Positions 56,290-64,000 of a stretch of DNA of 64,000 nt are shown in pieces. The notes under the pieces were generated by a model. That model was not told the origin of the DNA and did no database searches. It saw only the letters and a list, made by a program, of their open reading frames with translations. Position 1 is the stretch's first letter. Each line of letters opens with the position of its first letter. Source of the DNA: Cavia porcellus (taxonomy: Eukaryota; Chordata; Mammalia; Rodentia; Caviidae); the NCBI RefSeq assembly GCF_034190915.1, contig NW_026947491.1, forward strand, positions 26,786,101 to 26,850,100. Reading direction: 5' to 3'. The position numbers and the translations under genes were made by a program.

Positions 56290-57160
56290 TGAGATTTAAA
56301 TACAGAACCTAAGCACAAAACAACCATTGCAAAAACCCCTCTGGAACAGGCTGAAGCTAACCCAAGCTGTAGAAGTATTGAGAGCTGATACTCTGAAGCA
56401 GTGATTGGCTGCTTTCAGATACTGAGTCCTGGGTGATGCCTCAAAATATGGGAGGGCCAGTCTTTGCCCAGAGGGGAAGGAATTGGATACATAGACATCA
56501 TCCTGAGGACCAATAACCCAGCCCCTCGGTGGGTTGTGTTTTTGTCTGGATTTCTCCCCCTCCCGTTCCCCAGGCGCAGGCTGCACCAGAGGTCTGGACC
56601 TCGGCGCGCCAGGTGCCAGCTAATAGCATCCCTGGCAGGATGCATTCTTCACTGCAGGAGGGAAAGGCTTCCTTCCTTCCGGCTACTGGATTGGTCATGG
56701 GCATATCCAGTTTTTTCCACTGAACCGCAGTTTTTGCACACAAAATACAGCAAATGCTCTATCAGCAGTAGGCAAAAAGCAAACCTGATTTATAGACAAA
56801 GGGCAGCCTCTGTGAGGGTCCAAGGTGCTCCGCACTGTCCGCCTTCAGCAAGGAGGGAAGCAAGACCCAGTCCTCACTCGGCGTGATGGTGAAGATGCAG
56901 AGTAAATAACCCTGGGAATGCAGATGCAGAGAGGTTCCAGTGCACAGGAGGCTGGGGGTAGGGAGATGGAGTGCGAGACCAGCTTGAGCTACCCAGCATG
57001 ACCTTGAGGACAGGGCAAGGGGGAGATAAAGAAGGGAGAAGAGAATCTGGAGAGCAAAATACTTTAGAATCGAAGATTCTTATCAAATACCATGACTTCC
57101 TTAGACCTTTACCTACCCACCCGTGAATTCATTTTTGTGTATAGATTTAAACAGTGTTGT
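56290..57160. other. Unassigned stretch
   Basis: A low-SINE stretch with frames up to about 140 codons on both strands (56296-56886). It might be an old LTR, since an AT-rich TATTTAAAT word lies on the minus strand at its left end, but no partner copy is present. Confidence 0.3.
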
Positions 57161-57165
57161 TTTCC

Positions 57166-57233
57166 ACTATTTTTTTTGGTACTAGGAGTCGAACTCAGGG
57201 CCTTGCGCTTGCCAGGCAGGTGCTTGAACAGTA
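57166..57233 (-). mobile_element. ID SINE fragment
   Basis: GGTACTAGGAGTCGAACTCAG and GCTTGCCAGGCAGGTGC; the A-box half is missing. Confidence 0.6.
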
Positions 57234-57252
57234 TTTAAAAGCACCCAGCCCA

Positions 57253-57362
57253 CCTGGGCTGTTGGTGCACACCTTTAATGCCAGCATTCAGGAGGCTGCG
57301 GCGGAACCTCCCTCAGTTCAAGGGCAGCCTATACTACATTCGAGACCATCTTAAAAAACCAA
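57253..57362 (+). mobile_element. B1-type SINE, diverged
   Basis: ACCTGGGCTGTTGGTGCACAC and CATTCAGGAGGCTGCGG. Confidence 0.6.
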
Positions 57363-58244
57363 CTGGAAAATGCACCTGGCCCATGCTGTTTCATGAGGAC
57401 TTCTTAATTGCTACACAAGTGTAACCATAGGTTGCAGAGGCAGACACACCTCCTGACTAGCATTCATTTGAGAGGGCAGAACACCCCACGCATTTGCTAC
57501 AGTAAGGTGAAGTATGGAGCAACCAAGGTGGTAAGCAACCAAAGGAGGTGCCTCCCGGGGAGAAGGCAGTTGCTGGGTCCCCCAGCTACAAGGAGGGGTA
57601 GGGCAAAGCCTGGGCAGGGTGTAGTGCCCCATGGGGGAAATCAACCAACACCCTTCGGGACCCCTAGCATACAGCTCAGGTGGGCCCCACAGAAACTGAG
57701 CTCCTTGCTATCACCGCCCACTGTTCAGCCAGTAACTTCACAGCCTCTGTATCAGGTGCCAATAAAACATCTGACTGCCCACAGCAGCACAAGGCTGCAG
57801 CCTAGACTCACGAGGCCACAGTTCTAACATTCTAAGTAATTAACAACAAAATCCTCAACAGCAGCACAGGATGTCCAGCCCACAGACCTACCTCTCCAGG
57901 TAACAGAGCTGGTTTTCAGGGATTTGGTGGGGATTACACCTCCAGATTTCTCACAATGCTAAAGTAACTCTGTACATTTATTCCAGTGACCAGTAAAGAG
58001 CAGACTACAACACTGAAGTACTGAGAACACCACTCTTTACTGGCAAACCCTCTTAAAAACCAAGTTCATGACTGTGCATATCAGTTAAAATAGCCTGTGA
58101 AGTTGGGTCTTTATTTCCTGGTAAAGAAGTTTTTACCTCTCATGGCTAGGCTAGGAATACTACTAAGAGCTTAGACTGAGTGTCTTTAAGACCAAGAACA
58201 CTAGGTAAGCTTATCAAAGATCTGGAATACAAAGCCACAAACAG
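57363..58244. other. Downstream flank of SINHCAF
   Basis: Unique sequence beyond the SINHCAF poly(A) signals; a 139-codon plus-strand frame at 57408-57827 has no recognisable similarity. Confidence 0.45.
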
Positions 58245-58271
58245 CTCCTTTTATTTTCTAATAAGACTAAA

Positions 58272-58277
58272 TTTATT
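58272..58277 (-). terminator. SINHCAF: Poly(A) signal of SINHCAF (distal candidate)
   Basis: AATAAA on the minus strand in the context TTGAATAAATTTAG, at the end of the long 3' UTR. A second AATAAA (58255-58250) follows 22 bases later in the context AAAATAAAAGG, so tandem use is plausible. Confidence 0.65.
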
Positions 58278-59423
58278 CAATGTCCTAGTAAAAGTTTTGA
58301 TTATAAGTATCCAACAGTATAAAAAGTACAAAACAGATTTGTAGATTTCTAATATATTAATACAAAGTGCATGACTACATACAGTACATCCTACAGGCAA
58401 AGAGAGGTGGAAGGGGAAAAAGAAGGCTGTGGTTGAGGTCTAGTAATAAATAAATAAATACAGAAGTAGAGATGATCCATATTATATTCTACCACCAATA
58501 CTGCAGCCAAAATGTACAAAAAAAAAAAAAGCCATTTCAAAACACCTCAGGAGGATGGTATGGCTGGCCTCTTGCAATCCCTCAGGCCATGGAGAGCCAC
58601 CTGTCTCTTGCTACGGTCTCTCATACTGTGGCTCTTGTATGTGGGTTTTCCAAAAAGAAATAAAAAACGTTTCGAGTCAGAGCTGTGAAAAACCTTCATG
58701 TGCCTGTAGAAAGTGGCTCACTCCTCAATATGACACTACCCGATTTTAGAAATCCAGTTTTGAAAACAAACAAGCATAGTGTAAGGCAAGTGAACACTCT
58801 TCTCACTGTGAGAAGTCTGACTGGTGTGATTTTCCTCCTGAACTTTCAGAGAGAAGACCACGAGTTGGTGAGAGGCCACCATGAACATCCTGGAACTGAC
58901 TAGCTCCCCGCTCAGGCTGATCTCAATGTTCAGAAGCCTAAAGGGAAGAAGCCAAACCGAAACCAACTGGCTTAGCACTGACACACACCTCTTTCTTCCA
59001 CTAACTTTTACTTCAAGTAGAGAGAAAACAAACCCTAAGAAGCTAAGTCAGACACCTACTCTACACAGATAAGACCTTCACAAAGGTCAACTGAAGTAAT
59101 CCAGAGCTGAAACTGAATTGTGCAGATTTCAACGGAGTCACCAAACCAACGCCACCGAACTTACACGTGTGGCAAGCCCTCTAAGAAACATGCCCAGGAA
59201 GTGTCAGTCCTTGTCGTGTGCCATCCTGAAGACCTGCATGGTACCAAACAAGGTAATAGTGAGTGTGGTGAGGCCCCAGCACTACCTGAAGCATCCTGCA
59301 TACCCTGTGGACTTGCCCTTTCCTTGGGAGGAGTAGATTCTGCTTGCTGTCTTTATCAAACATTGACATAAGGGAAGGTGACACAGGATACAACACAGGC
59401 AGCCAAACTACCTCTTAGCACTT

Positions 59424-59532
59424 TTTTTGAGCTCACTATGTAGCTCAGGCTGGCATCAAACTCAAGAGATCCTCCTGCCTCAACCTCCCTACATTAGGAT
59501 TACAGGTATGCGCCACCACGCACAGCTAATTG
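59424..59532 (-). mobile_element. B1-type SINE in the SINHCAF 3' UTR
   Basis: TTTTTTTGAGCTCACTATG, GATCCTCCTGCCTCAACC and TATGCGCCACCACGCACAGC. It is in sense with SINHCAF, so it would be part of the mRNA. Confidence 0.72.
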
Positions 59533-60112
59533 TTTGTATAGTTTAAAACTACTTCCTCAAAGGTATTTGCACCAGAAAACTATCTGTCCTGCTTAGTAAT
59601 CAGTAGTACAGGTTTGAATCATCAGAACCTTGGCAAGACCTTAATAATTTCAAAATTATTAGCAACTACCTGTCACCTAGTTAGGCAAATGTATGAGGGA
59701 AAACAAGAGTAGCCAGCCATCTTAAGAAATGCCCCAACCACTGCTTCTTAATATAGAAAGACTAAAACTACACACAGTTTATCATACAACGAATCCCATC
59801 TCTGTCCCCTGAAGTTCCCCTAATTCATTCATTAGAAGGGGATTTTAAAAAAGACTTAAAGAGCACTTTACAGCAGCATTCAGCTTTCCTATGAAACACT
59901 CAGCATCTTAAATATTATGTACACTTCTCTCTTAGTAAGCTAGACGCTGGCTTCAGAGTTTGGTGGAACTGGTGGAGTGGGGGGAAATAACCCATTCGAC
60001 ACTATTCTAAAAATGTCTTTTGGCAGAATAGCAGGTGTCCGAGTTGAGAACAGGAGTCAGTCTGTGGGTCCGCGGTCCTCTGAATCCTTGTCCCCCTGTG
60101 CATGAGCCTCGG

Positions 60113-60272
60113 TCACCACTCCTGCGTGGAGATGGGCAGTGGCTCGGGCGGCTGCTCCTCGGGCTTCTCCGGTGCCGCCTTCTTACTGCTGCAGCAGGGC
60201 TTGAAGAGGTGCGTGTCAATGAGGACCTCCCCGAAGCGGCCTTTGTAGATGATCCCGCAACACACTTTTTGT
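60113..60272 (-). CDS. SINHCAF: SINHCAF (FAM60A) last coding exon
   Basis: This exon encodes the C-terminal 52 residues of the SIN3-HDAC complex-associated factor, a nuclear subunit of the SIN3A/HDAC1/2 deacetylase co-repressor that acts in cell-cycle and hypoxia-responsive gene repression (family knowledge). The frame runs QKVCCGIIYKGRFGEVLIDT, then HLFKPCCSSKKAA, a Glu/Pro-rich tail, and ends STQEW before TGA at 60115-60113. The acceptor reads cccctttag-like (ctttag/ACAAAAAG) and supplies the third base of the Arg codon split with the previous exon. The Cys-rich CC..CC segment and the terminal Trp are typical of the family. Compared with the human tail I remember, there are small changes (SSKKAAPEK, EQPPEP), as expected of an orthologue. 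Length and phase fit exactly. Confidence 0.97.
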
Positions 60273-60393
60273 CTAAAGGGAAAAGTAGAGAATGAAAGGT
60301 ATTAAAGGGCAGAAAACTAAATAGCAGCCAAACTAAACACAGAAAAACTACTGACTATTATTATTAGTCAAGCACGACCAAAAGTTTCTACTT

Positions 60394-60521
60394 CTTTTTT
60401 TTTTTTTTTTTTTTTGGTTTTTTTTTTTGTCTTTTTCGTTTTTATCGGTACCAGGGATCGAACTCACGACTGCCTGCTTGCAAGGCAGGCGCTTATGCCG
60501 CTGAGCTAAATCCCCAGCCCC
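60394..60521 (-). mobile_element. ID SINE, young, in SINHCAF intron
   Basis: Full-length and nearly undiverged. A perfect 17-base duplication, CAAAAGTTTCTACTTCT, flanks it. It lies only about 120 bases upstream of the last-exon acceptor and is in transcriptional sense with SINHCAF. Confidence 0.93.
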
Positions 60522-60968
60522 AAAAGTTTCTACTTCTGCAATCCTATCAGAGTCCAGTAAAAGGACTCCTGACTGACTGCAAGCTGACTTGCGAATGGAA
60601 ATCACCCGGCCCCCCTTTAAGACCACTCTGGAATTTTCTTAACTATTAGGGAGGAAGAAGGCATTTAAGAGCCGGCAGGCAGCAAGTTTCAGAGGCTGCT
60701 TCTAAAGTTAACTATTTCCTTCCAAACTCTTAGGTTCTTAAAGAAATGAAGGACCAGAGACACCAGAGACAAGCGAATAGCGGCAGAGGCTTTCAGTTAA
60801 CTGAGTAGATCAAAGTGCATATATACACTATGGCTCTACTCAAGGCATTAAAACTAAGAAGAGTCAGGATCACCCCTGAGGAAAAGCGGGTCACATCCCA
60901 GGAGGTCACCATGCAGGCCTCTCAAGGAACACCCTGCTGCATCTGCCTCAACTCCCCTGGCACTAGGG

Positions 60969-61048
60969 CAGTGGTGGCGAACCTATGGCATGTGTGCCAC
61001 AGCCAGCTGCTTGTTAGCATAGACAACTCTAAAAGGTTCACCATCACT
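60969..61048. mobile_element. 80-bp hAT-like inverted-repeat element
   Basis: The left end reads CAGTGGTGGCGAACCT and the right end AGGTTCACCATCACTC. Read as inverted repeats they match at 13 of 16 positions. The left end continues ATGGCATGTGTGCCA, which resembles the ends of a hAT transposon group I remember from opossum, lizards and frogs (OposCharlie-like; tentative). It is too short to code and has no clear 8-bp target duplication, so it is an internally deleted, aged copy in the SINHCAF intron. Confidence 0.5.
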
Positions 61049-61671
61049 CCAATTTCCCTTCTCCCTTATGTTTTCTGGCTGTTTCTGTTGTTTGTCTCTA
61101 AATACTGTACATGGCTAAATTATCTACTACACAAACACCCACACTTACTGTATTTGGCAACTTTTACTCAACAGAGAGGAACAGAGATGAAAATGTAGTT
61201 ATGGGCTCTATTTTGTTGTTACGTGTAATAGTCTAACCAGGCAACCATCCAGTTTTGTTTATCCATTCTCCCTCTTGTGCATGACTGTTGCCATGATTAA
61301 CACTGCTGCGTACCTTCAGCGTACACATCCTAAGACTACCTCCTGGGTTATACTATTAGGATACAAAGATAGGAACATCTTCAGCTTTCCTCAACAATGC
61401 CAATTATTAGTCACTAGGCTTATACCCATTCACCCCCATGATCCACCTTTCCAGTCTTTCCTCAAGATTTTGCAACAGAAGTTATTCTAGTATTGACTGA
61501 TCTAGGGTATGTAAAATTAAGTTGTGCTTTCATAATTGTCTACAATCTGAACATTTTCCCACTTAATTAGCTATTTATTTTATGTGAGAACTTTGCTTTT
61601 GGTATAGCACCAGACAGAAAACCTAAGAACCTCTGCAATGACATATACCCTGTTCCTTTTTAAAAAATACA

Positions 61672-61768
61672 CCTATTGAGACAAGGTCTTGTCCAGGATG
61701 GGCTCTGTAAATTGCCTAGCCTCTCATGTACTGGGACTGAAGGCAGGCCACTACCACACCACATGTGG
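61672..61768 (-). mobile_element. B1-type SINE fragment
   Basis: TTGAGACAAGGTCTTGTCC and a shortened GTACTGGGACTGAAGGC. Confidence 0.55.
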
Positions 61769-62201
61769 CCTTTTCAAGTCCTGTGCAAAGGACAATGGAC
61801 ACTTGGCCTGATTACCTTTACCCCCAGCTAAGCGTTAACAGTTACCATGTAATTCTTTTTTAACTACCTTGAACACTATCACTTTAAACTTGTCTGCTAA
61901 ATACTTTATTTCCACTTCTTTCCTCTCAGAATGTCTGCCTCTCTAAAGGTCAGCTTGTTCACAAACTTTATCTTCATCCAAGATGTCTTAAGCTCTTAGT
62001 CACAAAAGCTACTTTTATACATATACGATTTTGAGTTATTATCTCTTGACCCACTGAAGATACGTTTCACTGTTCTCTCCTCATTTATATTTTTAAGAAC
62101 TCAGCTCTGTTTCTTGTTCCTTTGAAATTCCTTTTAAAAATTATTTTTATTAGTACATGATTGTGATAATGAATACGTTTGTTGTGCAGACGTGACTCTT
62201 G

Positions 62202-62203
<2 letters not shown>

Positions 62204-62242
<39 letters not shown>
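62204..62242. repeat. (TA)n microsatellite
   Basis: About 39 bases of TA, directly followed by a T tail of about 28 bases belonging to the adjacent ID. Confidence 0.9.
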
Positions 62243-62271
<29 letters not shown>

Positions 62272-62364
62272 GTCTTTTTCCTTTTTATCGGTACCGGGGA
62301 TCAAACTCACAACTGCCTGCTTGCAAGGCAGGCGCTTATGCCGCTGAGCTAAATCCCCAGCCCC
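62243..62364 (-). mobile_element. ID SINE, young, beside a TA repeat
   Basis: Full-length reverse copy with a T tail of about 28 bases; TGTAATATATAT flanks both sides, and the left duplication has grown into a (TA)n tract. Confidence 0.9.
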
Positions 62365-62870
62365 TGTAATATATATTTTTAAAATACTGTTTTCTCACTG
62401 CTTACCACATATCTGTTTCATCTTCCTTGTTCTGTAGTTTCACTGATATATTTGTGTGAGATGTTTTATTCTTTTGCTTTTGTTTTCTGTAATCTGGGAA
62501 ACCCTTAACTACTTTCCTTTTGAAAATATTTTCTTTTTCCTACTCTATTCTTGGATTTGGGGTCACAGACTTAAAACAGTATGTCTGGCACTTACACATT
62601 CTAGGTGGCAAAACTGAGTTATCAGTATTTTTAATCTACTCCCTCATAGAAAATATAGGTACCTATACAAGAAGTATTTTTTATCTTAAATCAATTTTAA
62701 GAAGAAAAACACAGAATCCCAACACCCTGTTTAGTTCCTGCTTAACCCACCTGCAAACATGTGTGCTATCAGCTGTTTGCCAAATGCCATTTAGTTACTA
62801 CAGAAATGGGAAACTGCTGCCTGTAATTAAGATGGGTTGTTGATTACAGGGTATTTTCTGATGTTTTTAC

Positions 62871-63021
62871 CTTTTCCAGTATGTAAGATCTAAAAAGGAG
62901 AAAACCGGTGTTCTGTTGGAGCCCGAAGCCATCTCTGTGTCTGAGCCATCATCTGACTGGTTGCTGTAACATGGAGACTGAGCAGGGGAGGCACTTGAGG
63001 TGGTACTATGAGCATCAGAAT
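62871..63021 (-). CDS. SINHCAF: SINHCAF (FAM60A) penultimate coding exon
   Basis: A 151-nt exon encoding the Ser-rich middle part of SINHCAF: SDAHSTTSSASPAQSPCYSN, then QSDDGSDTEMASGSNRTPVF and SFLDLTYWKR. The acceptor is ctctgcag on the minus strand (63024-63022). The first two bases AT complete an Asn codon begun in the exon upstream, which lies beyond the window. The exon ends AAAAG followed by the donor gtaaaa at 62870. Phases at both ends join correctly to the last exon at 60272. The acidic and serine-rich composition suggests a flexible, possibly phosphorylated linker between the N-terminal zinc-finger-like Cys motif of the protein (not in this window) and the conserved C-terminus. Confidence 0.97.
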
Positions 63022-63479
63022 CTGCAGAGAGGAGAGAAGACAAAAGACTATGATAACTGTGACTACAGAGGCTGCTCTTTCTCTGGGCAGGGTTATATCC
63101 TGATAAACTCACTATAATATATGCTAAACTGGAAGCACGTTTACTCTACCTAACAAACAGCACAGCCTAGCAACAGCACACTGTGTGGAACACTGGTTGT
63201 TTGCCCTCGTGATTGTGTGGCGGCTGACAGGGAGCCATGGCTTGCTCTGGCTGCCCAGCACCAAGACAGAATCACATGCACATAGCTAGCTTGGAAATAG
63301 ACCATAACTTGAAACTTACACCATTGTTTCTATTGCATACACCTTATTTCTGCACCATTGAAGTCAAAATGCCAGTAAATCTTTAAGATACTAAGTTATA
63401 AAATGGTAAAAAACAGAACTTATTTTTATGCCACTAATTTTGAAAACGTTGGTACTATAGTAATTGTACAAGAAAACAG

Positions 63480-63575
63480 GAGCTGGGGATTTAGCTTGGT
63501 GGCATTCAGTGCCTTGCTGGGAAATGCAAGGTCATGAGTTCAATCCTCAGTGCCAAAAAACAGAGAAAGAAAAAG
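63480..63575 (+). mobile_element. ID SINE (older)
   Basis: GCTGGGGATTTAGCTTGGTGG and CATGAGTTCAATCCTCAGTG with an A-rich tail. Confidence 0.72.
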
Positions 63576-63801
63576 GGAATACATACATTTCCCCTCTTCT
63601 TCCTGCTCATTACATTATAAAACAGATTTGAAACCCTGCAGGGTAATGGGCATACTAGCACCTCAAGACCTTAGACCTAAAAACGGGAGGACATAGTGGG
63701 AAATTCCTTTGCTTTTCTGGATTTTCTCTGTGCCTCAAAAATCACAACTTAGATATAAAGCAGCAGTAACTCAAGTGATGCAAAGAGAAACAGGTGATCT
63801 C

Positions 63802-63802
<1 letters not shown>

Positions 63803-63836
<34 letters not shown>
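63803..63836 (+). repeat. (CA)n microsatellite
   Basis: An uninterrupted CA run of about 34 bases within a SINHCAF intron. Confidence 0.9.
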
Positions 63837-63838
<2 letters not shown>

Positions 63839-64000
63839 CCCAGCGCACATCTCTGAATGCTTGTCAAAGGATCAGGGAAAGAGGAAGACTAGCAGACCTT
63901 TTTTTTTTTTAAATTACCTTTTATTAGACAATAACCACTCTTCTCCAACTAAACACCAAAGAAAACCTGGACAAAACCTTCCACCCAGCAAGGCCAAGGA

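Larger units (their letters stand above)
58245..60112 (-). other. SINHCAF: SINHCAF 3' UTR
   Basis: About 1.9 kb of mostly unique sequence follows the SINHCAF stop codon on the minus strand. It carries one degraded B1-type SINE (59424-59532). It ends in two clustered poly(A) signals in minus orientation: AATAAA complementary to 58272-58277 and another complementary to 58250-58255. Cleavage is expected about 15-25 bases past the used signal, near 58230-58257. The exact end is inferred, not seen. An A-run at 58518-58530 appears as a T-run in the transcript. Confidence 0.75.
60273..62870 (-). other. SINHCAF last intron
   Basis: A 2.6-kb intron between the two SINHCAF coding exons. It contains a young ID SINE (60394-60521), an 80-bp inverted-repeat element (60969-61048), a B1 fragment (about 61672-61768) and a TA microsatellite next to a second young ID (62204-62364). 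The remainder is unique AT-rich DNA. Reading frames in it have no recognisable protein similarity. Confidence 0.9.
63022..64000 (-). other. SINHCAF upstream intron (partial)
   Basis: Intronic sequence upstream of the penultimate SINHCAF exon. It holds an older ID SINE (63480-63575), a (CA)n microsatellite (about 63803-63836) and a T-run at 63900. No further exon was recognised before the window ends. Confidence 0.85.

Noticed and set aside
5000..58000. TSPAN11 or DDX11 exons expected between the genes by human order
   Set aside because: I looked for tetraspanin and helicase-like peptides among the frames and found none.
12682..62364. tRNA-like cloverleaf parts in the ID elements as functional tRNA-Ala genes
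   Set aside because: The A and B boxes and anticodon arm are present, but the acceptor ends do not pair, an A-rich tail follows, and target duplications show they are SINE insertions.
1..64000. CRISPR array, bacterial operons, phage or plasmid features
   Set aside because: The repeats are dispersed SINEs, LTRs and microsatellites; there are no regularly spaced direct repeats with unique spacers, and the gene structure is eukaryotic.

Overview
The window is nuclear DNA from a mammal, and almost certainly from a rodent outside the mouse/rat lineage. It is intron-rich and gene-poor. It is packed with 7SL-derived B1-type SINEs and with tRNA-derived ID SINEs whose core reads TAGCTCAGCGGCATAAG, a variant unlike the mouse/rat ID. 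A castorimorph such as a beaver is my best guess from the repeats; that is inference. No bacterial, organellar or CRISPR-like content is present.

Two protein-coding genes are caught, both on the minus strand and both incomplete. At the left end is the first coding exon of CAPRIN2 (2747-2998), with a CpG-island promoter behind it (about 3520-4180) and its first intron running out of the window. At the right end are the last two coding exons of SINHCAF/FAM60A (62871-63021 and 60113-60272) with a long 3' UTR ending near 58250. All reading frames and splice junctions of these exons agree with each other.

The roughly 54 kb between them holds no functional protein gene that I can support. It contains two processed pseudogenes on the minus strand (EBAG9 at 16650-17242, ATPAF1 at 34789-35580) and an orphan CpG island at 14.4-15.15 kb with a perfect NRF1 palindrome. 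It also contains a second, weaker GC-rich block near 55 kb and a degenerate minus-strand endogenous retrovirus with two LTRs (44159-48370) plus a related solo LTR (41321-41662). Ancient LINE (L1, L2), MIR, MaLR-like LTR and DNA-transposon fossils fill much of the rest, along with dozens of SINEs and a few microsatellites.

The gene order CAPRIN2-SINHCAF matches what I remember of the mouse chromosome 6 arrangement. In human 12p11, TSPAN11 and DDX11 lie between the two genes. I found no previously undescribed biological system. The most interesting items are the orphan CpG island, the tRNA-Ala-like ID subfamily with clean target-site duplications, an 80-bp hAT-like terminal-inverted-repeat element inside a SINHCAF intron, and the retrovirus with a recognisable polypurine tract.
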